Source: Saccharopolyspora ipomoeae (GTDB lineage Bacteria > Actinomycetota > Actinomycetes > Mycobacteriales > Pseudonocardiaceae). Taken from it: a DNA stretch of 34,114 nucleotides. Below, one piece after another: positions 7,617 through 14,961 of the stretch (position 1 is its first letter; the number at the start of each line of letters is the position of its first letter). A program made the translations under genes and the position numbers. The notes below the pieces were generated by a model. It was not told the origin of the DNA. It saw nothing but the letters and a program-made list of their open reading frames with translations, and did not search any database. The stretch covers positions 1 to 34,114 of the forward strand of contig NZ_JASAOF010000037.1 in the NCBI RefSeq assembly GCF_029952525.1, in the 5' to 3' direction.

Positions 7617-8876
7617 TCAGCGGTAGAGCAGGTAGGGATCGCGTTGCCTGCGGAAGTTCACGACGTCCTGCCGCCAGGAATCGGTGATCTCGTCGACGTC
7701 GGCCCCCGCGTCCACCATGCCGCGCAACCGGTCGGAACCGGACAACTTGTCGACCATCCCATCCTCGCGCCAGGCGAAGAGCTGGGGATAGAGCCGTCGG
7801 GCTGTGACCAACATCGCAACCGCGACCCGGATCGGGTCCAGCTCGCCCGTGCGGTGCAGCTGCACGCCGCCGCAGGTCTGCTCGGCGTGCTTGGAGAACG
7901 TCGGGACGAAGTAGGTCTCGCGGAACCGCACGCCCTCCAGCGACATCCCGTTGAGCTCCTCGGCCCACCGCCAGTCGACGCCGGGAGCCCCGAGGATCTC
8001 GAACGGGCGCGTCGTGCCGCGCCCCTCCGACCACGTCGTGCCCTCGAACAACCCGGTCCCCGGGTACACCGCGGCGGTCTCCCGGGCCGGCATGTTCGGG
8101 CTCGGCGGCACCCACGGCAGGCCGGTGTCGGCGGTGCGCCCCGACCAGCCCTCGACCCGGACGACGTTGAGCTCCGGCAGCGGGGCGGGCAGGTGCACCC
8201 GGTCGAAGAGGCGGGCCAGCTCGCCCACGGTCATGCCGTGCTGCTGCACGATCGGCAGCTCGCCGACGCCGGAGGCGAAGCGGGGGTCCAGGGTCGGGCC
8301 CGCGACCAGCGGGCCGATCGGGTTCGGCCGGTCCAGCACCACGAACCCCAGGCCGAGCTGCTGCGCGGCCTGCATCGCCGTGTACATCGTCCAGATGTAG
8401 GTGTAGAAGCGGGCGCCGACGTCGGCGATGTCGAAGACGACCTGCTCCACACCGGCCTTGCGGAACAGCTCCGCGAGCTTGGTGGCGTCGACGCCGTAGG
8501 CGTCGTAGACCGGCAGCCCGGTGCGCGGGTCGCGGACGTCGCCCTCCGACCCGCCGGCCTGCGAGGTGCCGCGGAAGCCGTGCTCCGGGCCGAACACCGC
8601 CGCGATGTCGAGCTCGCCGCCGGCGTGCATCACGTCCACCAGGTGATCGAGCGTGGACAGCACGCCCGTCGGGTTGGTGACGATGCCCAGCCTGCGCCCG
8701 GTCAGGTCCGAGAAGCCCCGCCCTGCCAGCACGTCCGCGCCCGTGCGCACCTGCCCGGGCTCGATCTGCGCGGGCTTGGCCGCGCACGCCGAGCTGGACG
8801 CCACGCCGACCGCCGGGACCGCCAGCGCCGAGGCGGTGAGGAAGCGCCTCCTGCCGATGCCGCTCACGCCGCTCAC
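7617..8876 (-). CDS. namZ: NamZ-type exo-beta-N-acetylmuramidase (DUF1343, GH171)
   Basis: NamZ enzymes release terminal MurNAc from the non-reducing end of wall fragments, outside the cytoplasmic membrane. The 419-residue product has a twin-arginine-like signal (RRRFL at 9-13) followed by a small-residue stretch with Cys31. That Cys might be lipidated, but the lipobox is weak (SSAC). Family hallmarks follow: GIVTNPTGV, FGPEHGFRG around 95-103 (which contains the probable catalytic Glu), FDIADVGARFYTYIWTMY, and a PSPNMP segment. Start GTG 8876 overlaps the nagZ stop by four bases (GTGA), favouring coupling; GTG 8867 is the alternative. Together with NagZ and the AmiE-like hydrolase it completes the extracellular MurNAc/GlcNAc-releasing set known from B. 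subtilis. Confidence 0.9.
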   Translation of the reverse strand: MSGVSGIGRRRFLTASALAVPAVGVASSSACAAKPAQIEPGQVRTGADVLAGRGFSDLTGRRLGIVTNPTGVLSTLDHLVDVMHAGGELDIAAVFGPEHGFRGTSQAGGSEGDVRDPRTGLPVYDAYGVDATKLAELFRKAGVEQVVFDIADVGARFYTYIWTMYTAMQAAQQLGLGFVVLDRPNPIGPLVAGPTLDPRFASGVGELPIVQQHGMTVGELARLFDRVHLPAPLPELNVVRVEGWSGRTADTGLPWVPPSPNMPARETAAVYPGTGLFEGTTWSEGRGTTRPFEILGAPGVDWRWAEELNGMSLEGVRFRETYFVPTFSKHAEQTCGGVQLHRTGELDPIRVAVAMLVTARRLYPQLFAWREDGMVDKLSGSDRLRGMVDAGADVDEITDSWRQDVVNFRRQRDPYLLYR

Positions 8877-10660
8877 CAGCCCAGGCCGAAGCCGAACGGG
8901 TACCGGTCGGTGCCCGGCTTGCCGGGCTCGGGGACCGGCACCGGGAGCTTGCCCCTCGGGGCGGTCTCGCCGAAGAGGACCTTGGCCACCGACTCCATCG
9001 CCACCGGCTTGTCCGAGTAGCTCGCGATCCACGCGGGAACGTCGGCGTAGGCCGCGTCGTAGGGGTCGCGGGTGGCCACGGCGATCACCGGCTTGCCGGT
9101 CTGCTGCAGCGCCCGCACCAGGTCGAGCTGGCTCGCGTTGTCCGGGTTCCAGGCGGCGTTGGTGAGCACCACCGCGACGTCGCTGGCCTTGGCCCGCTCG
9201 ACGGCCTGGCCGATCTGCTCCGGCGTCGGCTGCAGGTCGGTGGCCAGCGCGGAGCTGCGCGGCCCGCGCGCCCGCACCGAGTCCGACAGCGCCCGGGTGC
9301 CCTTCTCGCTCGCGCCGGTGACGAACACCGAGCCCGGCGACTTCAGCGGCAGCGCGGCGTCGTTGCGCAGCAGCGTCGTGGTCGGATCGGTGATCCGCTG
9401 GGCCTCGTCGAGGTGCTCGCGGCTGCCGACCACCGAGTCGACCTGGCCGGTGTCGACGAACGGGTCGGCCAGCACGCCCCGCTGCTCCTTGAGCTTGAGC
9501 ACCCGCGACACGCTCTCGTCGATGCGCTGCTCGGTCAGCCGACCGTCGCGGACCGCGGCGATCACGCCGTCGATGGCGACCTGCAGGTTCTGCGGCATCA
9601 GCATCACGTCGGCACCGGCCTGCAGCGCCAGCACCGGGATCTCGGCGTCCGGGTGCTGCTCGCGGACGCCCTCCATCTGCAGCGAGTCGGTGAACACCAC
9701 GCCCTGGTAGCCGAGCTCCTGGCGCAGCATCCCGGTGAGCACGTTCGGCGCCAGCGTCGCCGGCCGGCCGGAGTCGTCGAGCTTGGGGACCACGATGTGC
9801 GCGCTCATCACCGAGTCGGTGCCGGCCGCGATGGCCTCCTTGAACGGCGGCGCGTCCAGCTGCTCCCACTGCTGCCGGTCGTGCTCGATGACCGGCAGCG
9901 CCGTGTGGCTGTCGGTGTTGGTGTCGCCGTGGCCGGGGAAGTGCTTGACCGAGGCCGACACGCCCTCGCCCGCGGGCTGGGCGTCCTCGTAGCCGCGCAC
10001 CTGAGCGGCGGTGAACTGCGCCGCCAGCGCCGGGTCGGAGGAGAAGGAGCGCACGCCGATCACCGGGTTCGCCGGGTTGACGTTGACGTCCCCGCTCGGC
10101 GCGAAGTTCATGTTCAGGCCCATCGCCCGCAGCTCCCGGCCGGTGATCGCGGCGGACCGCTCGGCGGCCACCGGGTCCCGGCCCGCGCCCAGCGCCATGT
10201 TGCCGGGCAGCTGGGTGGCGGGTTCGGTGATCCGCGTGACCTGGCCCTGCTCCTGGTCGGTGGAGATCAGCAGCGGCACCCGCGCGCCCGAGCTGGTCGC
10301 CGCGGTCTGCAGCCCGTTGGACAGCTCCGCGATCTGCTTCGGGTCGTAGAGGCTGTTGGACCACGTGAAGTGGATGATGCCGCCGAGGTGGTACTTCTCC
10401 ACGACCTGCGCGGGGGTGTCGACGCCGAACTCCTCGCGGTTGACCGGGTCCGGCGTGTCGGCCGTGCGGCCGTAGGCGTAGGTGACGAAGAGCTGACCGA
10501 CCTTCTGCTCCAGCGTCATCTGCTGCAGCAGTTCGTCAGCGGTCTGCGCTCTCGGGGCTTCGGGGGACAGGGCACTCCCGGTCGTGGTCAGTGCGGCGGC
10601 GCCGACGGCCAGCGCGCTCAACGCGATCACGGCACGTCGGGTCGGGGATCGCCACGCCAC
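8873..10660 (-). CDS. nagZ: Exported two-domain beta-N-acetylglucosaminidase NagZ (GH3)
   Basis: NagZ removes terminal GlcNAc from muropeptides. The 595-residue protein starts with an Arg-Arg signal/anchor segment (residues 1-35), so it should act outside the membrane like B. subtilis NagZ, not in the cytosol like E. coli NagZ. The TIM barrel carries KHFPGHGDT (239-247), the His/Asp acid-base motif, and FTDSLQMEGV with nucleophile Asp325. About 190 residues of C-terminal alpha/beta domain follow, as in Bacillus-type enzymes. GTG 10660 was chosen because GGAGG lies five bases upstream; an in-frame TTG at 10672 would start before that site. It is the first gene of the nagZ-namZ-amiE-like operon, with a good promoter at 10738-10710. 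Confidence 0.92.
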   Translation of the reverse strand: MAWRSPTRRAVIALSALAVGAAALTTTGSALSPEAPRAQTADELLQQMTLEQKVGQLFVTYAYGRTADTPDPVNREEFGVDTPAQVVEKYHLGGIIHFTWSNSLYDPKQIAELSNGLQTAATSSGARVPLLISTDQEQGQVTRITEPATQLPGNMALGAGRDPVAAERSAAITGRELRAMGLNMNFAPSGDVNVNPANPVIGVRSFSSDPALAAQFTAAQVRGYEDAQPAGEGVSASVKHFPGHGDTNTDSHTALPVIEHDRQQWEQLDAPPFKEAIAAGTDSVMSAHIVVPKLDDSGRPATLAPNVLTGMLRQELGYQGVVFTDSLQMEGVREQHPDAEIPVLALQAGADVMLMPQNLQVAIDGVIAAVRDGRLTEQRIDESVSRVLKLKEQRGVLADPFVDTGQVDSVVGSREHLDEAQRITDPTTTLLRNDAALPLKSPGSVFVTGASEKGTRALSDSVRARGPRSSALATDLQPTPEQIGQAVERAKASDVAVVLTNAAWNPDNASQLDLVRALQQTGKPVIAVATRDPYDAAYADVPAWIASYSDKPVAMESVAKVLFGETAPRGKLPVPVPEPGKPGTDRYPFGFGLGW

Positions 10661-10704
10661 ATCGGCCTCCAAGACGAGAACTGTTCACCACAAGTCCAGT
10701 GGAA

Positions 10705-10738
10705 GTAGGAAATTACTCACCATGAATGTGGAGGTCAA
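10705..10738 (-). promoter_or_regulatory. nagZ operon promoter with candidate MurR operator
   Basis: On the minus strand TTGACC (10738-10733), a 17-base spacer and TAATTT (10715-10710) form a good vegetative promoter, giving a leader of about 40 bases before GTG 10660. The -10 lies inside GTAGGAAATTACTCACC (plus strand 10705-10721). This matches the sequence over the murR -10 at nearly every position, apart from one inserted base there and two or three substitutions. Shared placement suggests the same repressor controls both operons. Confidence 0.6.
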
Positions 10739-10794
10739 CGTTCTGGATCGGTCCGAGCGGGGCGAGGTTCCGCTGCCCGGCCGCCGCTGCGCGC

Positions 10795-10825
10795 AAAAAG
10801 AGCGGCGCCCGGTCTCGGGCGCCGC
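10795..10825 (-). terminator. Intrinsic terminator of the Ms1-like RNA
   Basis: A perfect 10-bp stem GCGGCGCCCG / CGGGCGCCGC (10802-10811 and 10816-10825, loop of four) is followed on the minus strand by TCTTTTT. It closes the small RNA. The upstream HAD transcript, if it reads through, would end here too. Confidence 0.85.
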
Positions 10826-11029
10826 CCCCTCGCGCGAGGTCCTGGGTTACCAAGCGTGCTCTCTCGTCGTAACTTTCGGGCTAGGCGTCCGGCGTCCCGG
10901 TGACGCAACCCTGTGCACGACAGCCTTATCTGCGGCGACGCGTGGGTGCTCCAAGTCTCGCGCGCGGAGCCTGAGAGGGGTGGACGTTACTTCTCCTCCG
11001 TAACGTCCCTGGCCAAACAGGGTCCGCAC
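10795..11029 (-). ncRNA. Ms1/MTS2823-type small RNA candidate
   Basis: This ~235-nt minus-strand transcription unit contains no open frame with coding character. It starts about 6 bases after a strong promoter and ends at an intrinsic terminator. Its 5' part folds into CCCTG-UUUGGC-CAGGG and then a perfect 9-bp hairpin with a 9-base purine loop (10982-11008). In M. tuberculosis the RNA-polymerase-binding sRNA MTS2823 (Ms1 in M. smegmatis) lies just downstream of Rv3661 on the same strand. Here the unit lies just downstream of the Rv3661-like HAD gene on the same strand. The identification rests on synteny, promoter strength and structure, not on a covariance-model hit. It is somewhat shorter than mycobacterial Ms1 (about 300 nt). 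Confidence 0.65.
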
Positions 11030-11034
11030 CTCCC

Positions 11035-11063
11035 TTTGTAGACGGTGATGCCCGTCACTGCAA
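11035..11063 (-). promoter_or_regulatory. Promoter of the Ms1-like RNA
   Basis: TTGCAG (11063-11058), 17-base spacer, TACAAA (11040-11035) on the minus strand. This is close to the vegetative consensus and among the best promoters in the window, as expected for an abundant RNA. It lies downstream of the HAD gene and is separate from it. Confidence 0.7.
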
Positions 11064-11121
11064 GGGTTCTTCAGGGCGAACCGCGAGGGTGACCACCAGG
11101 GTCTTTGGTCACGCTCGGCGG

Positions 11122-11949
11122 TCACCGGCGACGTCGCCAGGCGCGCACGCCCCACCAGGTGGCGCCGGCGGCCGCGACGGCGCCGAGCCCGACGCCCGCG
11201 GCGGTCACCGCGGCGCGCGACGGGGTGGGGATGCGGGCGCGCAGCGAGACCGGGTGCTCGAAGGCCAGCGAGGGCCAGCTGCGCTGGACGGCCTCCTTGC
11301 GCAGGCCGCGATCGGGGTTGACCACCGTGGGGTTGCCGACGGCCTCCAGCAGCGGCATGTCGGTGATCGAGTCGGAGTAGGCGTAGGACTCGTCGAGGTC
11401 GTAGCCGTGCTCCTCGGCGAGCTCGCGGGCGGCCACGGCCTTGTTCTCCGCCGAGCAGTAGAAGTCGACCTCGCCGGTGTAGCGGCCCTCGGAGACGACC
11501 ATGCGGGTGCCGAACCAGTGATCGGCGCCGAGCAGCTTCGCGATCGGGGCGACCACCTCCTGGCCGGACGCCGAGAGCACGACGATCTCGTGGCCCTGCT
11601 CCTGGTGATCGGCGATGAGCTGGGTGGCCTCCTTGTAGACCAGCGGGTCGACGATGTCGTGGAGGGTCTCCTCGACGATGGCGTTGACCTGGTCGACGTC
11701 CCAGCCCGCGCACAGCGAGGTGATGTGGGCGCGCATCCGGTCCATCTGGTCGGCGTCGGCGCCGGCGAGCATGAACACGAACTGCGCGTAGGCGCTCTTG
11801 AGCACCGCTCGGCGGTTGATGAGCCCTTCCTGGAAGAACGGGCGGCTGAAGGCGAGCGTGCTCGACTTGGCGATGATCGTCTTGTCCAGGTCGAAGAACG
11901 CGGCCACCCGGTGTCCGGGAGCGGCGGCGGGGTTCGCGGGCTCGGTCAC
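11122..11949 (-). CDS. HAD-IB family phosphatase with C-terminal membrane segment (Rv3661-like)
   Basis: This 275-residue HAD superfamily hydrolase is of the SerB-like subclass IB. Motif I is DLDKT (20-24), motif II is the SAS segment in VVLSASGQ, a lysine lies in the ENKAVA segment, and motif IV is YSDSITDMPLL. The last ~35 residues form one hydrophobic helix followed by RAWRRRR, so the protein is probably held to the membrane by its C-terminus with the catalytic domain inside. The substrate is unknown; phosphoserine or a small phosphoester is typical. GTG 11949 was chosen: TATGCT lies six bases upstream and no ribosome binding site is seen, so the mRNA is probably leaderless. The gene sits between the 6C RNA and the Ms1-like RNA, as its M. 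tuberculosis counterpart does. Confidence 0.85.
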   Translation of the reverse strand: MTEPANPAAAPGHRVAAFFDLDKTIIAKSSTLAFSRPFFQEGLINRRAVLKSAYAQFVFMLAGADADQMDRMRAHITSLCAGWDVDQVNAIVEETLHDIVDPLVYKEATQLIADHQEQGHEIVVLSASGQEVVAPIAKLLGADHWFGTRMVVSEGRYTGEVDFYCSAENKAVAARELAEEHGYDLDESYAYSDSITDMPLLEAVGNPTVVNPDRGLRKEAVQRSWPSLAFEHPVSLRARIPTPSRAAVTAAGVGLGAVAAAGATWWGVRAWRRRR

Positions 11950-12212
11950 GCGGACAGCATACGAGCCGGGCGCGGGGAGTTGAGCCGGGCGCGGGCGGCA
12001 TTTCGCCGCTCGTTCCGCCGGACCCCGGACAGGTTGTGCGGGGTCTCCCTTCAGAAGAGCGATTCTTCACACACCGTGCGGTGTGCGGAAGGTTGCTCGT
12101 CGCCGTGATGGATTTTCTTGCCACGAATGAATGGTTTTGGCCAAGTCATCGGGCACTGAGAGCAAAGACGTTCCCTCAAATGGACGGGAGGCATTACTGG
12201 GGATCAGCGGGA
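11950..12212. other. Non-coding stretch between HAD gene and 6C RNA
   Basis: This holds the HAD promoter (-10 TATGCT close to 11960) and a near-perfect palindrome CACACCG-TG-CGGTGTG at 12070-12085, which could be an operator. No gene is supported; the short open frames here lack coding character. Confidence 0.4.
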
Positions 12213-12218
12213 TACAGT
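12213..12218 (+). promoter_or_regulatory. -10 box of the 6C RNA
   Basis: TACAGT preceded by GA. The predicted start is about 12224. No clear -35 hexamer is found 16-18 bases upstream. Confidence 0.45.
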
Positions 12219-12223
12219 GTGGG

Positions 12224-12316
12224 GAGTCCGGCGTGACCGGACCAGTTCAGCTCGACCCCCCGGAGCTGAACTAGGACGACCCCCGCCCCTCCCCCCTGGC
12301 GGGGGTCGTCTCGTAT
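12224..12316 (+). ncRNA. 6C small RNA
   Basis: Two perfect stem-loops each expose exactly six cytosines, the defining feature of the actinobacterial 6C family. Stem 1 is AGTTCAGCTC / GAGCTGAACT (12244-12253 and 12263-12272), with a loop containing CCCCCC. Stem 2 is 13 bp (12275-12287 and 12298-12310), again with CCCCCC in the loop. A short 5' hairpin GTCCGG-CGTGA-CCGGAC precedes them. In M. tuberculosis the 6C RNA (B11) lies between Rv3660c (ssd) and Rv3661, with the strand of ssd, exactly as here. C-rich loops in this family pair with G-rich ribosome binding regions of target mRNAs. The 5' and 3' ends are estimates. Confidence 0.92.
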
Positions 12317-12404
12317 GCGGATGCTCCCACCTGCGCGAAGTCCGTGCTCGCGCAACAGTTTCCGGGCGAGCAAAATGTGAATTCCCTTCGTTTATTGTGC
12401 GGGC

Positions 12405-12441
12405 CTCGTGCAACTCTTTCGGGTTGCGCGAGTTATCCACA
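12405..12441 (+). promoter_or_regulatory. Hairpin joined to a perfect DnaA-box sequence, upstream of ssd
   Basis: CTCGTGCAAC / GTTGCGCGAG (12405-12414 and 12423-12432, one G-U pair) is directly followed by TTATCCACA (12433-12441), the E. coli consensus DnaA box. A weaker variant (TTACTCCACA, 12451-12460) follows. The region 12317-12598 is relatively AT-rich, carries no gene, and is the leader of ssd. Confidence 0.4.
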
Positions 12442-12598
12442 GCGAGGGGGTTACTCCACAGATTTCAGAAATCGCTTGGCAGTCCGACCGGCCCCGGTCA
12501 CTTTGGATAACGAGCGGCCATTCGCGGCACCACGCTCCCTCTTCCGGCCGATCCGGAAGTGGTTTTCCTCCGAATGATCCCGATCCTGGGAGTCCGTC

Positions 12599-13708
12599 AT
12601 GGCCGCACGATCATCCGAGTCCGAAACCGCGCACCCGCTGCTGGCGGTGCAGGACGCCGACTTGGCCGAGGAGATCACCCGGCTCGCCGCCGCTTCCGGC
12701 GGCGAGATCGAACGCGCGCCACGACTGCTGCCGACCTCATGGCGCACCGCGCCGCTGGTGCTGCTCGACGAGAGCACCGCGACCGCGTGCGCCGCCCGAG
12801 GACTGCCGCGCAGACGTGGCGTCGCCCTGCTGTGCCGCCGGACCGACGAACGGGTGTGGCGCACCGCCTTCGACGTCGGGGCGGAACGGGTTCTGACCCT
12901 GCCCGCCGACGAGCGCCGGCTGATCGAGCTGCTGGCCGACGCCGCCGACGCCCCGGAGGGCGAGGGCCGGGTGCTGGCCGTGCTCGGCGGCTGCGGCGGT
13001 GCGGGCGCTTCCGCGCTCGCCACCGCGGCCTCAGCCGTTGCCGCCCGCGGCGGCGGCCGGTCGCTGCTGGTCGACTGCGACCCGCTCGGCGGCGGCCTCG
13101 ACCTCGTCGCCGGGCTGGAGCGGGAGGAGGGGCTGCGCTGGTCCGGCCTGTCGGTCGGCGCCGGACGGCTGGGCGCGGGTGCCCTGCGCCAGGCCCTGCC
13201 GCGCAAGCGCGTCGGATCTGGGGAGATGGCCGTGCTCGCCTGCGATCGCGACCGCGCGGCCAGCGGGCTCACGCCCGAGGGCGTGCGCGCGGTGCTCGGC
13301 GCCGGGCGCCGGTCGGGCGCGACCGTGGTGTGCGACCTGCCGCGCTGCCCGGTGCCCGGTGATCCCGACGAGCCCGTGCTCGGCGACGCCGAACTCGCCG
13401 TCGTCGTGGTCCCCGCCGAGGTGCGCGCCTGCGCCGCGGCCGCCCGCGTCGTCGCCACCGTGACCGAGCGCGCCGGATGCCCCGTGCGGCTGGTGGTGCG
13501 CGGCCCGTCGCCGGGCGGGCTCAGACCGCGCGACGTGGCGCGCGCGGCGGGCGCCCCGGTGCTCACGACGATGCGACCGCAGCCGCGGCTGGCCGCCGCC
13601 GTCGACCGCGGAGACCTCGTCGCCGCGCTGCGCCGCGGCCCGCTGACCACCGCCGCCGGGGCGGTGCTCGCCGAACTCGCGGCCGCGGAGCCACCAGTCC
13701 CGCGCTGA
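12599..13708 (+). CDS. ssd: Ssd / CpaE-TadZ-like septum-site regulator ATPase
   Basis: This 369-residue MinD/ParA-superfamily protein heads a tad cluster. An N-terminal receiver-like domain (about 1-115) precedes a P-loop domain. The Walker A region reads GGCGGAGAS (130-138) and lacks both lysines of the deviant KGGxGK[ST] motif, so ATP hydrolysis is doubtful. LLVDCDPLGGGLDL supplies the aspartate-bearing switch I-like segment, and VVCDLPRCPV is the Walker B region. M. tuberculosis Rv3660c, its positional counterpart, is linked to septum inhibition; CpaE/TadZ proteins localise pilus assembly at the pole. ATG 12599 has GGGAG seven bases upstream. The gap to tadA is 95 bp. It is transcribed with the tad genes in all likelihood. 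Confidence 0.8.
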   Translation: MAARSSESETAHPLLAVQDADLAEEITRLAAASGGEIERAPRLLPTSWRTAPLVLLDESTATACAARGLPRRRGVALLCRRTDERVWRTAFDVGAERVLTLPADERRLIELLADAADAPEGEGRVLAVLGGCGGAGASALATAASAVAARGGGRSLLVDCDPLGGGLDLVAGLEREEGLRWSGLSVGAGRLGAGALRQALPRKRVGSGEMAVLACDRDRAASGLTPEGVRAVLGAGRRSGATVVCDLPRCPVPGDPDEPVLGDAELAVVVVPAEVRACAAAARVVATVTERAGCPVRLVVRGPSPGGLRPRDVARAAGAPVLTTMRPQPRLAAAVDRGDLVAALRRGPLTTAAGAVLAELAAAEPPVPR

Positions 13709-13803
13709 CGTCCCTGCTCTGAAACCCGTTGCCCCGAAGCCGATCTCGCCCGATCGGCCATGCCGTCCCGCCGTTCTCGCGGCAGGGGAGGGGAAGGATC
13801 GCC

Positions 13804-14961
13804 ATGTCCGTGGACCGCGAACTGCTGGCGCGCGTGCGCACCCGACTGGTGAGCAGTGGTGCCGCGCTCAGCCCCGCCGCCGTGGCCGAGGCCGTCCGGG
13901 CCGAGTCCGACGGCCTGGTCGCCGACGCCGACGTGCTCGCCGCGCTGCGCCTCGTGCAGCAGGAGTTCTCCGGCGCGGGAGCGCTCGAACCGCTGCTGGA
14001 CGACCCCGAGATCTGCGACGTGCTGGTCACCGCGCCGGAGAAGGTGTGGGTCGATCGCGGCGACGGGCTGCGACCCGCGCGGGTGCGCTTCCCCGACGAG
14101 GACTCGGTGCGCAGGCTCGCCCAGCGGCTGGCGATGTCCAGCGGGCGACGGCTCGACGACGCCCAGCCGTGGGTCGACGCCTGGCTGCCGCAGCGCGACA
14201 CCGGCGCCGTCCGGATGCACGCCGTGCTGCCCCCGATCGCCGGTGACGGCACGTGCCTCTCGCTGCGGGTGCTGCGGCCCGCCGACCACGACCTCGCCGC
14301 GCTGCAGCGGGCCGGGACCTTCGACGAGCGGATCGGCGCGGTGCTGCGCGAGATCGTGGCCCGACGCCTGGCGTTCCTGATCACCGGCGGTACCGGCAGC
14401 GGCAAGACCACGCTGCTGGCGGCGATGCTCGGCGCGGTCGGGGAGCACGAGCGGATCGTCTGCGTCGAGGAGGCCGCCGAGCTGCGCCCCCGCCACCCGC
14501 ACGTGGTGCGGCTGCTGACCCGGCCGCCCAACGTCGAGGGCGCGGGCGAGATCGGCGTGCGCGACCTGGTGCGCCAGGCCTTGCGGATGCGCCCGGACCG
14601 CCTCGTCGTCGGCGAGGTGCGCGGTGACGAGGTGCGTGAACTCCTTGCCGCGCTCAACACCGGGCACGACGGGGGCGGCGGCACGCTGCACGCCAACTCG
14701 CCGCGCGAGGTCCCGGCGCGGATGGAGGCGCTGGGCGCGCTCGGCGGGCTGTCCCGGGACGCCCTGCACAGCCAGCTCGCCGCGGCCGTCCAGGTCGTGC
14801 TGCAGGTCCGGAACCGGCGCCTCGCGGCGATCGGGGTGCTGCACCGCGTCGGTGATCAGGTGAGCGTCCGGCCCGCCTGGGAACGCGAAACCGGTTGGGG
14901 TGTGGGCCGTCACGACCTCGCCGACCTGCTGGAATCCCGGGGAGGTGCGTTGCCGTGCTGA
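13804..14961 (+). CDS. tadA: Tad secretion ATPase TadA/CpaF
   Basis: This 385-residue type II/IV secretion ATPase would power Flp-type pilus assembly at the inner membrane. An N-terminal alpha/beta domain (about 1-150) leads into the RecA-like core. Walker A is GGTGSGKTT (195-203), the Asp-box region is CVEEAAELRP, Walker B surrounds RPDRLVVGEVRGDEV, and the His box is GGGGTLHANSP. Length is typical for the actinobacterial form. A GGGGAGGGGA ribosome binding site precedes ATG 13804; an in-frame start at 13729 lacks one. The stop overlaps the tadB GTG, so tadA, tadB and tadC are translationally linked. Confidence 0.93.
   Translation: MSVDRELLARVRTRLVSSGAALSPAAVAEAVRAESDGLVADADVLAALRLVQQEFSGAGALEPLLDDPEICDVLVTAPEKVWVDRGDGLRPARVRFPDEDSVRRLAQRLAMSSGRRLDDAQPWVDAWLPQRDTGAVRMHAVLPPIAGDGTCLSLRVLRPADHDLAALQRAGTFDERIGAVLREIVARRLAFLITGGTGSGKTTLLAAMLGAVGEHERIVCVEEAAELRPRHPHVVRLLTRPPNVEGAGEIGVRDLVRQALRMRPDRLVVGEVRGDEVRELLAALNTGHDGGGGTLHANSPREVPARMEALGALGGLSRDALHSQLAAAVQVVLQVRNRRLAAIGVLHRVGDQVSVRPAWERETGWGVGRHDLADLLESRGGALPC

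Noticed and set aside
5900..7687. 595-codon plus-strand frame opposite the AmiE-like gene
   Set aside because: Shadow frame; the minus-strand product has a signal peptide and SxxK/HTG motifs.
10584..11003. Plus-strand frame over the Ms1-like RNA
   Set aside because: No ribosome binding site, it overlaps nagZ and a terminator, and has no coding features.
12405..12460. Replication origin
   Set aside because: One perfect and one weak DnaA-like site without dnaA/dnaN neighbours or a box cluster is not an origin.
12451..14913. 820-codon minus-strand frame opposite ssd and tadA
   Set aside because: No family features; it covers two well-supported plus-strand genes.
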